Source: Hippasteria phrygiana (Eukaryota > Echinodermata > Asteroidea > Valvatida > Goniasteridae). From it: 64,000 bases of DNA. Below, piece by piece: positions 26,001 through 38,000 of the stretch; the first letter of the stretch is position 1, and the number at the start of each line of letters is the position of its first letter. Under the pieces are notes generated by a model. That model saw nothing but the letters and a program-made list of their open reading frames with translations. It did no database searches and was not told where the DNA came from. The position numbers were made by a program, and so were the translations under genes. The stretch covers positions 434,001 to 498,000 of the forward strand of contig JAZGUH010000374.1 in the NCBI GenBank assembly GCA_037893225.1, given 5' to 3'.

Positions 26001-29000
26001 TCTTTGCTGACTGTATGCAAACTGTACACCATCATCTTCATCTTCATTTTTGTATTCCTCAATGACATGTAAGGCATGAGGCTTACCGCGTTGAAGGTCA
26101 TTTAGTGTGGCAAGACAGTGGGGGCAAAAATGAAAACCATTAGGACCTGTCAACCCAAGTACCTTTGCTATCCATTCCCAGTCACCACCCCATGTCAGCT
26201 TACACTTTGTGTAAATTATAGGGCCTTTTATTTTGGAAGTAGACTGAGCTTGTTCTACAAAAAATGAAGATGAAGCTTGCTGGCAGTATTAACTGCAATC
26301 AGGGCTGATAAACTTGTTACTGTGATCAATTTTTTCAAGAGGAGTGAAATCTAATTTCTCATCCACCCCTGCCTGAACCATTTCATCTGTGAACAGGTTG
26401 TCATGAATTTCTGGTTTTGGGAGCTGCAGCTTTGAGATGTCCCCATTGATCTCCAGAAGTTCCTCAAAAACAGGCGTGAATGCTGCTTCAATGTTGATCC
26501 TATCGTCTTTTCCCCCTTCGAATATTCCCAACAAGTTGAGCGATTTCACAGAGTGACTGTCCTTGACATTCAGAATTTGTATGACAAATTTTGTACTTTT
26601 ACCACCCTTGTCCCCGGAAACATGCAACCATAATGTATCATCAAAGCTTTTCACCATCATGTTTGTTTCAACACACTCTGTGACAACGCGTTTTATCATA
26701 TTTCCAAGATCCGTAACTCGGCTGAAGTGAACAGTGCTCCCCCCACTCCCTTTGAAAGAACCAAACTCATACTTGTCAGGAATTTCTGTTGAAGATCTCA
26801 TTGCTTGTCGCGTTCCCAACAACTGTTGCCCTGTTTCTTTTTCTAGGTTTTTTTTAAGAAAAACCCACATGGTCTCTGGCATGAGGCTGCGCAACCCATT
26901 TATTGTTTCCCTTGAGAACTTAGTGCAAACTTTCAAGCCTGCTGCTTGGGATGCTGTTGCATACTCCTCTTTTTTTTGCCTTATATTCCAAGCGCGCTGA
27001 GCAGCAACATCATCCAAAGGAGCTGGCGGTGGGGTTGAGGGACGTGTTCCTGCCGCTGAGGGAGTAGTCCTACCAGAGCTTGACTGTGAACCAGTGCCAC
27101 CAGTTGAAGTTGAAGGAAACATACTACCAGATATAATTTTTTCTACCTTTTCAATTAATTGGTTCCTTCTACGGAGACTCGATTTTGTACAAGTAGAACT
27201 TCCCACCTCAGCAACAGGAACCCTAACAAAAACCTTTGGACGCCCATGTTTGCCCTGAACTTTTAAGATGTCTTTATCCCCTGTCCCTGAGGTAGCTGCA
27301 ATATGCTGTAGTGCAGAAGTCTTAAGTTGATGTGCTTGACATGTCCTATCAACTCCTAGATATTGCTTTACATTTTCCTCGAATTCTCTGAGTTTCTTGT
27401 TTTCTGCTTCAAGAGTTTCTATTTTCCCTTTTAATTCTTCAAATTCGCTTGAGGGTGCTTCCTCTGCGCTTTTTCCCACTTGCTCTTTTAGTTTTCTTTC
27501 ACGTTTCCCCCCGATTTTACGTTTATGAATTGCACCAAACTGACGCTTGCTATCCACGCGATGTGCGAAAGTTACTGATTTGTCTGCCCGAAACTGAACA
27601 ATGCAAGTTTTACACGATGTGCACAGATCACCTTCACGCTCGTCTTGAAGCAAAAAACAAGGTTCGATATCGTCCTTATAAACACTAGATAGATAAAATC
27701 TACAACTTACTCCTGTTCTGCAAATACAACAGTGTTTTCTAACCTCACGAGGCATTCTTAATCTAGCAAACTTTCCACTAAAAACGTTGATATTCTTTGG
27801 AGTTTGAGCAACAATACTTCGCTACATGTACGTGCATAAGCAGTTAAGCAACAAGTCGCGTCCCCAAATCGCCAACGTTGTATTCAACCTGTTTTGTTTT
27901 TACAAGGCACCATGCTATTCACTGTCCCTAGGGAACCGACAGAGTGCGCTCTTTTAGTTGGAGCAACCTGCGATCCGTGAGGTAGCCACGCGCACCTTGT
28001 CTAAAGGATATCATCTGCCCGACGGTTGAAAACGAGCGCCGTTTTTCTCTCGTTTTTTCGCCATCCAACAACGCAAAACTTTGAACCGCCCATTTCTGAA
28101 AACTGTAACAATGACCAATCATGTACACTACCTTTAACATGACAAACTCATAAATTAGGCCAATAACTTACTTGGCGAAGTGGTTGTATCTGTTTGATCC
28201 TCGCCACAAGTCACACCAGCATCCTGATCATGAGAGCAGTCATTATTGGACCATCCACTGTGCTCACACTGGTCAACACTTGATTCGCTGCCATTACATG
28301 TGACATTGTACAGGAGAATCGGTCCTAATCCTTGACCAAAGTGAGCACTATGCCAGGCCTGAGATGCAGGAGGGTAGCCGAGCTGTCGACAAATCACGTC
28401 AGCATCTTCAATGGTCCAGCCATTTCCACAGACTGCACCCCACTGGTCTTGATAGTATACTTCCACTCTTCCTTCGTAAGGGGTGCTGCCATCAGCAAGA
28501 CGTACTGACACTTAAATACAATCGTAGCAAATACAAATACAATGTTATAATCCAATGATAGCATTAATTAATCTCATTGCCTTTATACCCAATAGACCAA
28601 AACACTACTGACACACCCTCCAGCATTTAAACTAGCTTGCATGGACATTTTAACAACAGGAATGTCAAGGTGCTTGTGCACAGCTTAAAAATAAGGCATA
28701 GGAAGCTTGATTGGCAATACATTGTACATGCTATTGTGTATTACATGTTACATCAGAGCTTTTGTCTGAAAACTGACATCCCTGTCATTCATTTTTACAA
28801 AAATGTGGGAAATTTTTTCTAAGGGACATAATGTATTTTTTTCGGAGGTTTTGGGTCAAAGTGTTTCTTGTACCAGAAAATTCTTAGCGAATTGTCAGGT
28901 CAGGGAACCAGACAATTGTTTTTCCAAACAGTGTCATCATATAAGCAGTGCATAGTTGCAGGGATCGAAATATGCACTGGACCACTGGACCAAGTCCAGT

Positions 29001-32000
29001 GATTTGAGCGTTGGTCTAGTGAACTCTTGACAAAACTAGTCCGGTGGTCTAGTGATTTTTTTCATAAACTGCGTGAAATGCTATCACAAAGTCCATTTTT
29101 TTTCTCTAAATCTGGTCAACTGAAAAAGCCCCATAATTTCTGGAATGGATAACTTACCAGGGGGGAGGGCTGTGACATCACAAGTCACTCCAACATCTCT
29201 GTAATGGAGACAGTATTCAACAAACCATCCTCTGTGCTCACACTGGTCAATACTTGGTTCATGTCCATCACAATCAACACTCTGCAGAAGAGTCGGCCCT
29301 GATCCTTGACCAAAGTGAGCATTCCGCCAGGCCTGGGATGCAGACGGGTAGCCAAGCTGACGACAGATCACATTGGCTTCTTCAATGTCCCAATGTCTGT
29401 AATAACTACAGACCGTACCCCACTGACACTGGTAGTACACCTCCACTCTCCCTTCATTAGGAGTACTCCCATCAGCTAGACGGACTACAACTATTCAAGC
29501 CAAAATTCAAAATATGATTTGAGTATTATAGTTTAAATCCTTGTAGCCTTTCCAGAAATAAAAACACTATGCGGGTTAAAAAAAGAGGAAAGTGAATTAA
29601 AAGCACAAACTGCACATGGAAATTTATGCATATAGTATTATTTTTTCTTAAAACTTTTTTTTTTTTTTAAATGTATACTGTAAATACGTAATAAAAAATA
29701 ACCAAAAATACCAGTGTTGTAGTCAAGACCATCACAAGACCACACAAGACCAGCACAATGGCAATGCAATGGCAGTGCAATGGCAGTGCAATGGCAGTGC
29801 AATGGCAATGCAATGACAATGCACAATGGCAATGCACAGTGGCAATGCAATGGCAATGCAATGGCAATGGCAATGCAATGGCAATGGCAATGCCATTGCA
29901 GTGCAATGGTAATGCAATGGTAATGCAATGCAATGGCAATGCAATGGCAATGCCCAGCACAAGAGACCGGCAGCACAAGAGACCGGCAGCACAAGAGACC
30001 GGCAGCACAAGAGACCGGCAGCACAAGAGACCGGCAGCACAAGAGACCGGCAGCACAAGAGACCGGCAGCACAAGAGACCGGCAGCACAAGAGACCGGCA
30101 GCACAAGAGACCGGCAGCACAAGAGACCGGCACAAGACCAGCACAAGACCAGCAGCACAAGACCAGCAGCACATAAAGACCAGCAGCACGAGAGACCAGC
30201 AGCACGAGAGACCAGCACGAGAGACCAGCACAAGAGACCAGCACAAGACCATGCAAGACCAGAACAAGACCAGCAGTCTTAATCCAAGTCTTAAGCTATT
30301 CAAATGAACTGTAACAAAAGCATTCCTTTGTCATGGTTTATGCTTGTTACTTGTGCCTGTTATAAGCTGGTCTTGTGAATGGTCTTTGTGCATGGTCTTG
30401 AAATGGTCTGGACAACAACAATGAAAAATGCACGATTTGATAGAAGAATTTGTTTTTCCATTTAGTAGACTCTTTCCATTGCCAGTAAGTACATGTACCA
30501 CTCATGAGGTGGTCAAAGAGAAACATATTTCAAAACATAGCCTTTTTGGGTGATAGGGTGAAAACATCAAGGCTAATGATGATAGAATCAAAAGCTGAAC
30601 AAATATGACAATAAAAAGCCATGATGACTCAATTTATGACAAATGATAATTAAATATGTTTCATGGACTTAATTAGTCCGACAATAAAAGCTGTAAATGT
30701 TCTCATTCAAATTACATCATATACATAAATTCAAAATTATTCTTTCCAAAGTATAAACCATATATGACTTCATTTTAAAATCTTTGAATTTAAATTTCAC
30801 AATAGACCCACTTACCAGGTGGAGTGATTGTGGGATTGCATGTTACTCCAACACTGTCATAATAATCATAATAAAAGAAGTCAAAAGACTCCAAGTGATC
30901 ACATTGCTGGATGCTTGATTCATTTCCATTACATGTTACGTCAACCATGGCCACTCGCCCTGATCCTTGACCAAAATAACCAGACTGCCAGGCCTGGGCT
31001 GCAGAAGGGTACCCGAGCTGTCGACAGACAACATTGGCTTCTTTTATTCTCCAAACATGCCTGTAGCTTGAGACTGAACCCCAACCACACTGGTTGTACA
31101 CTTCCACCCGTCCCTCAAAAGGAGTGCTCCCATCTGCTAAACGAACTGAAGCTAGGAAAAACAAACAAAATGTTCAAAGTCTTCCTTTCAGGGCCATCTA
31201 AAAGTATCTAAATTTTAATGGTAGAATAAAGAGTAGCATAAGAAGCAACGTGAAAACAATGTTTTTTTCAGGGGAATGTGTTGAAAAATGTGTGTACTAC
31301 TGTGAAAATGTTGATGAATTGGGCAGCATATTTTAAAACTTTATTTGTACCACAAATGATCTGCCACAAACATCATCCAATTATAAAGATTTGTTCATCT
31401 ACAGCGCGATACACACATTTTGTGACTGTGTATATTGGACAAATCAATATTTATAACTCATTGTTGCTAGGGGATTGATTTCAAAGGAGGAATCACACCC
31501 CCACATTAAAAAAATTATTTACGGTGGTTCAAACCCTGCCAAGAACATGGCGTTTGTGCCCTTGGGAAAGACACTTAACTACAGTTTCCTCTCTCCACCC
31601 AGGAGTATAAATGGGTACCTGAGAGGGTCGAGGCCAATTGAGTGCTGATATCGGCTGCCGCGTGGTCCAGGGCCTGATGAACGGGGTAATAATTGTAAAG
31701 CGCTTTGAGATCGTTGATACAATGGAAAGCGCTATATAAGCATAACAATTATTATTCCTTTTAGTGGCTGCATTAGTAGGGGGGGGGGGTTTTCTTAAAA
31801 AAAAAAATAAAAATAGAAAAGAGGAAACGCCTACTAATCCATCTATTGTTTGATTTAAATAAATTCAGGGACTCCAATGACAGCGAAATTAATCTGGAAA
31901 AAAATTGGGGGCAGCCATCTTGGAAACTTTTGCCTAGGAAAATACACGTAAACAGAAAAAGGGGCCCTCCTCTCCTTTTTTTCCCCAAAACAGCTTGACA

Positions 32001-35000
32001 CTAAGCATATTTTTAATTTTTAATTTTGCCTGTTTTCTGGCGATAAGAAATGGCTAGGTTCATGATCTCAGTAAATCAGTATTGATGAATGTAAAATAAT
32101 AAGAACAAAACATGACAATGCCATGCTTGATTCACAAACCAACCTGGGGAAGAGGTTGTGGCTATATGTTCTTCACCACAAGTCACTCCAGCAACCTGGC
32201 TATGAGAGCAGCTACGATTGAGCCAGCCACCGTGGTCACACTCTTCAATGATTGATTCATTACCATTGCATTCAACATTGTCAAGGAAAATCGGCCCTGA
32301 TCCTTGGCCAAAGTGAGAACCTTGCCAGGCCTGCGATGCAGACGGGTAACCCAGCTGTCGACATATCACTTTGGCATCTTTAATGTCCCAGCCATCATCA
32401 CAGACTGTACCCCACTGGTCCTGGTAGTACACTTCCACTCTGCCTTCATACGGGTTGCTACCATTAACAAGACGCACGAGAACTAAAAGGAAACAAATAA
32501 AGTGTGTTGACATTGCTGTCACATCTCAAATTGACAAGCAATGTGCTTTTTGCATACCAACACTGACCTAAGATATCTAGATATATGTTGAAACTTTCAT
32601 CTCTGAACTCTGACCCAACATTTGATGTAATTAAAGGGCGGGTTATGTAGGACACATGATCCCCCTTTACAAGCTTCTACACCAACAGAACTAACTATTT
32701 TGATTTGTGGGAAGCTCATAAAGTGTTGACAATGCTCAAGTGCATGATCTGATTGCTATTCAAGCCACATATTAGCTAATACTTGAAATGAATGAAATAT
32801 CTTATAATTTGTTGGGAAAAGCAGTTGCAGATTCAAGATCTTGGGCAAAGAAACTGGTACAAGCAAAACAAGATATGTTCTCATCCTGAAAATAAAATTC
32901 TGTTGGAACTAATGCAGCTTTAAATAAAACTGCACTTATCCTTTGTCTCCTTACACTGCTAAAGTCTACAGTTAAAGATGATTACTATGGAATATGTACA
33001 CGTACGACAATTTACTCACCAGGTGGAGGGATTTTAACATTACAAGTCACACCAACGTCACTGTAATGATCATAATAGTAATAATAGTAGTCATTGATTA
33101 TAAACCAGCCACTATGATCACACTGCTCAATGCTTGATTCCTGTCCGCCACATTCAACATTGCCCAGGAGAATCTGCCCCGATCCTGGACCAAAGTAAGC
33201 ATACCCCCAGGCCTGGGAAGCAGAAGGGTAACCGAGCTGTCGACAGATCACATCGGCCTCTTCAATGCTCCAGTCATTATTCGCAATGGTTCCCCAGCAA
33301 CCTTGATAGTATACCTCCACTCTACCTTCATAGGGGGAATTCCCATCAGCAAGACGAACTAAAACTGGCGGCACAAGTAAGAAATATTGTTCATTGGGTG
33401 GTTAAAAATAATTTGAGTAAAACTAGTGAACAAAAACTAGATAATAGACCTAATAGGTTTCCCGGCTATTTTAAACAGTTCTTCATTCGAATTCACTAAT
33501 TCTAATATTCAAATTCGTCCAAGACGAATTTCACCTGCTTTTTTTGGCAAAAGCAATTTCATCATTTACCATTCAATTTTAAGCTTTGGTCAATCTACTC
33601 ATATATTCGTCATTACAGATTAGATTTGTCTAAGCTGCTGTAGAATGGCAGCATTCAGAGTTTGAATTTGTCTTAAATCAATCAGTTTAATGCTTTTGTT
33701 AAGTAAATTAGCCTGTCTGTATTTAAGCATTTTCCTTGTATCCCCCAAGCTTATTAGTTTGGCACATCAGACCAAGTAGGTATACTGAAATGAGAGAAGA
33801 GTTCCCATTTAACTAAAATTCATGTAATTTAACCTCTATGTAATTTAAATGGCAACATGAGATTAACAGCAGAAGACAACAAGAACAACAAATTGTAAAG
33901 TTTTTTTAAATGATGAAATAAAAAGGAGCCAAATTTGTTTTACAGAAAATGTCAAAAATGTCGTCGACCCTTAATGTGATGTTGCTTTTGTGTGCTTTTG
34001 GAGTGTAGCATATCAAAAGAAACAAAAAATTAATTTATGAATAGTAAGGAAAGAAAAAAAGAAAGTACGAAATTATCCTCAATGGCAGATGCATTTTACT
34101 GTGAATCAATATTGAATGAAGAATTTGATTTCTGAACAACCCGGTTCGGCATGGACGAGACAAAATTTAATCCTCCTTAATTGAATCCTCCTTATCCTTA
34201 TTTATAGCTGACATGGCACTATCTCTAGGGATGTATTATATCATTAGCATTTTTTTCTTCACTTTTTTTTGGGGGGGGGGGTGAGATAGAATGGGGAGCA
34301 CCGGGAGTTTAAACCCCCCTCCCCCCCCTGCTATAGAACTTATCACCTGTATTTATTACAAAGAGGTGCATAAATATTATAATCCTTTTTTACAGAAAGA
34401 AAAACAAATGTCACATACCTGGTGAGGGGGCTGTCACATCACAAGTCACACCAGTAACTCTGTAAAGATAACAGTCATGATTGTACCATCCACTATGATC
34501 ACACTGGTCAATACTTGATTCATGTCCATCACAATCAACATTGTCCAGGAGAATCAGCCCTGATCCTCGGCCAAAGTGATGAGCATCCGGCCAGGCCTGG
34601 GATGCTGAAGGGTAGCCGAGCTGTCGACAGATCACATTGGCTTCTTTTATTCTCCAGTTCCGACTGCAAATTGTACCCCATTGGTTTTTGTAGTTCACTT
34701 CCACTGTCCCTTCATTGGGGGTGTCGCCCCCAACAAGACGCACAGAAACTGCATGTATAAATAAATAAATATAGGAAGCTATGAAGAGTAAACTGTTGTT
34801 TACCAAAATTATAAGACATTGGAAATTCATGCCTGAATATAATCAGGATGTTGTAAAACACAGAGATAATATTAATTTGCATTTATAAATACATCAGACA
34901 GTTTACCCGTTCCTATTAGTCGAAAGCCTGTCACGTGGGTGGTTTTAAACAGCCGATAAACACAAACCGGTTTAAAACACTTTTTTCTGGTGTCACACAA

Positions 35001-38000
35001 ATTTTACACTCCTATGAAATTTAGTTCCTTTTATTGGTTGAACACTCGAGTGACCATTCATCACTCTCCCAATTATGCAAGCGCAATACTACCGTTGCGT
35101 CCGTATTTAAAGTCCATAATTTCACACTACACCGGCACTGCCGTGTTATGCGCCACATCACGCTACATGTCACACGCATCAATTTCCATATATAAGGAAA
35201 TTTTGTAGCACTATACTCGCGTGAGGCACGAACCATTAAATACATGAAGGGGTGTTTTACAAACCAAGGTAAAGAAATTAAACAAATTCATTGCAAATTT
35301 ATAATTTTCGAAGGTTTTTGCTGAATTATACAAACAGGTATTTTATAAATGGGAATAAATATGTGCTGGGCCTTGGGGCGTGGATGCTGATAATTATCAA
35401 GCGTCCAGGCCCCAAGGTGGTTTTAAAAGTACTTGTTTAAAACCGGCCCAGCACATATTTATTCCCTTATTTAAAGAAGGCGTAAATTTGCAAATACATG
35501 TATAACTCAAATAAGCTCACCTGAGAATGTTGCCGTCAAATCACACGTCACTCCAGCATCCTCACCATGATTGCAGCTGTGAATGAACCACCCAAAGTGC
35601 TCACATTGGTCAATGCTAGATTCATTACCACTGCATGTTACACCATCCAGGACAATTTGCCCTGATCCTTGCCCGAACTGAGCATACCGCCAGGCCTGGG
35701 ATGCAGAAGGGTAGCCAAGCTGTCGACAGATCACGTTGGCATCCCGTATACTCCAGTAATTATCACAGACTGTGCCCCATTCATTCTGGTAAAAGATTTC
35801 GACTCTCCCTTCATGGAGGCTATTCCCATTCACAAGACGTACTAAAACTAAAACAAGATACAGAATATAAGCTCTTATTGTTTAAAATCACACCAAAATG
35901 TTTCCTCCATCACAAAAGCTACAGGCCTAAAACCAATTCAATATGAACTATATGAACTATAATAACTTCAGAGGGGTATTCAGTGTCACTGAATGAAAAT
36001 AGAAGAGCACTTGATTGAACAGCTTCATCACACAGCTCTATAAAATTTGCCCCAGGTTCAGTAATGTTTCAAAATAATTATTTTCAATTTTAAAAAGTGA
36101 AACTGAATTAAACTGCTGCAAACTGCTAATGAACTAAATTGACCTGAAATTTGCAAGTAAACAACATTAGCTGGCCTAACGTTTTGAACTTAGGCAAGTA
36201 CTTTCGCTTGAAAAAAATAACTTGCTTCAGTCTGAATGATTGTATTTTGTATGTTTTAACTAATGAATGCAAAGAATAGAGCGTGTAAGTTGACCTCGAG
36301 AACGTACAAGAGTTTACGAGAAACCGAACTTCCGGGCACCTCGAATAGGAGCTTCAACGTGTGAAGCGAGTAGTTTTCTTGAAATAATTTGTTTTGACGC
36401 TGTTCTTTTTACTGAAAGGTAGATAAAAAACTTTTAGCAAAATATTGTTTTTCCTTTTTAATTTACAAAATGTGAACAATATATCAAATTAGGGAAAAGG
36501 AGAACGCCATTCGCCATTGTTCTGGTGGTTCATGTGCCAGTCTAAATAGCGTAGACAACATGCAGTATAAGGCGGTCGTCGCATATGTACTTTCGTTAAC
36601 TTAAGTCCGCAGCGGGCGCATGCAGTACAGGGATTTTTGGGGCTGGGCTTTCTCTTACCGACAATGAGCCAATCAGGTTGCAAACCTGATGCTCAGGTCA
36701 AACATTTTTCCTACTTTTCTTCATTATTTAGACAGTCATGCATGTTTTCATATATTGTAAAATTGATTTTGAATTTATCATCCATATTTATGGCCGTTCC
36801 ATGGTTCAGATCTTCGTAAAAACAAAGTATTATAAACAAAAAAATCAACCACATGTAAAACTCCTATAGCCGGTGGCTCGGAGGTGCCCGGAAGTTCAAT
36901 TGTGACCTTTATGCGCGAGACTTACACGGTCTATACAGCTGGCTCTAGTGCCGGTTTCACAATATGCTCTTACCCGGGTAATTGCCGGGTTAACGAACAA
37001 TTTAACCTGGCAATTACCCGGCTGATGTGGAGCGTTCTCACTACAATTCTCCGGGTTAGAAATTCTCCGGGTTAACTGCCCCAAAACCCCACTTACCCGG
37101 GTAATTTCTAACCCTGCTCGTGAGGTGGGTTAACCCACCAATCTCGGGGTTAACGACGACCTTGAGACGATTCTCCGGGTTACCATCAGTAGTGTGAATG
37201 CTCGCCAGGTTTTCTTCTACCCGGGTAGGTGGGTGGGTGCGTGCGCTTTGTCGTGTTTTAATCGGCCAACTTTGCGAAGGCGACGTAATCTATTAGTACG
37301 GCCGCCGTGGCTGGTACTTCGCCTTAATAAGTTTATTTTTACGTATACTTAATGAAAGGCACCAGTCTTCCGTAGATGATGCCTCGTCTTAATAAGTACA
37401 TTTTACATACACTTATAAATGCAAGGCACCAGTCTAGACCGCACAGTTGAAGGATGACTAGACTTGAAATCAAGTCGGTAATTGGTCGGCATTAGTCCGA
37501 CTGCACCACCGCGTATTATAATACTTACTCCGCACTTTGCAGGGGTTACGTGTAGCGAGCGGTATAATAACATGTGGGAACGTTCGTGCAACCTTGGCCC
37601 CAAGATGCGTGTGTGTCGACTGTCCAATTACTGACCATAAAGAAAAGAAGACATGTCGGAACTTCACGATAGGCGGGCATATTATTGCGTACCGCGCTGG
37701 TAAATGCGGCGCCTGCAGACAAAACATGACTGTCTAAACGACTTGTCTTCAAGTCTAAAGGATGACGCGTGCACGCTACATGTACCAATGCTGATCTGAT
37801 ATTTTTTCAATTTGCATTGCATGCTCTCGCGCCGCTCTCACTTCGCTCTTTTACGCCGACGAAACAATGGCTAGGGCAGAGGTCAAGCAATGCACATTCT
37901 CCAGGTTACAATTCGCATAGTGTGAATGCGGCTACAAGTTACCCGGGTGCGCGCTGAAGCGGGTAAGCAGAATTGCAGGGTTAATTTTGTAGTGTGAAAC

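Larger units (their letters stand above)
20937..27979 (-). mobile_element. Chapaev-like (CMC superfamily) DNA transposon, 7,043 bp, nested in the MITE
   Basis: Ends are inverted: CACGGATCGCA at 20937 and its complement ending at 27979, with partial match beyond. AGGT is duplicated on both sides (20933-20936, 27980-27983), and removing one copy restores the MITE order. CAC termini with a 4-bp duplication are features of the Chapaev group. It carries the transposase frame at 24855-27755 near its right end, reading inward. The left 3.9 kb has no clear gene and contains smaller MITEs. Class assignment is inference from ends plus protein. Confidence 0.75.
20650..28133. mobile_element. TTAA-flanked MITE (family A), split by a 7.0 kb transposon
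   Basis: TTAA at 20646-20649 and 28134-28137 flank inverted ends of the GGTAGTGTAC type. The first 287 bases (20650-20936) and last about 150 (27980-28133) match the intact family member at 41832-42301 in order. The middle is the Chapaev-like insertion. TTAA duplications are known for piggyBac and Kolobok elements; the family itself has no coding capacity. Confidence 0.82.

Noticed and set aside
20937..27979. Transib or ProtoRAG element
   Set aside because: Those leave 5-bp duplications; here the flanks agree over 4 bp (AGGT), and no RAG2-like gene is visible. A Chapaev-type element fits better.
20650..28133. A single 7.5 kb autonomous TTAA transposon carrying the transposase
   Set aside because: The internal CACGG inverted ends and AGGT duplication split the MITE exactly, so the transposase belongs to a nested second element.
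29638..30307. Long open frames on both strands over the minisatellite (up to 221 codons)
   Set aside because: They arise from a 16-bp repeat that is open in all frames; composition is repetitive and there are no splice-linked neighbours.
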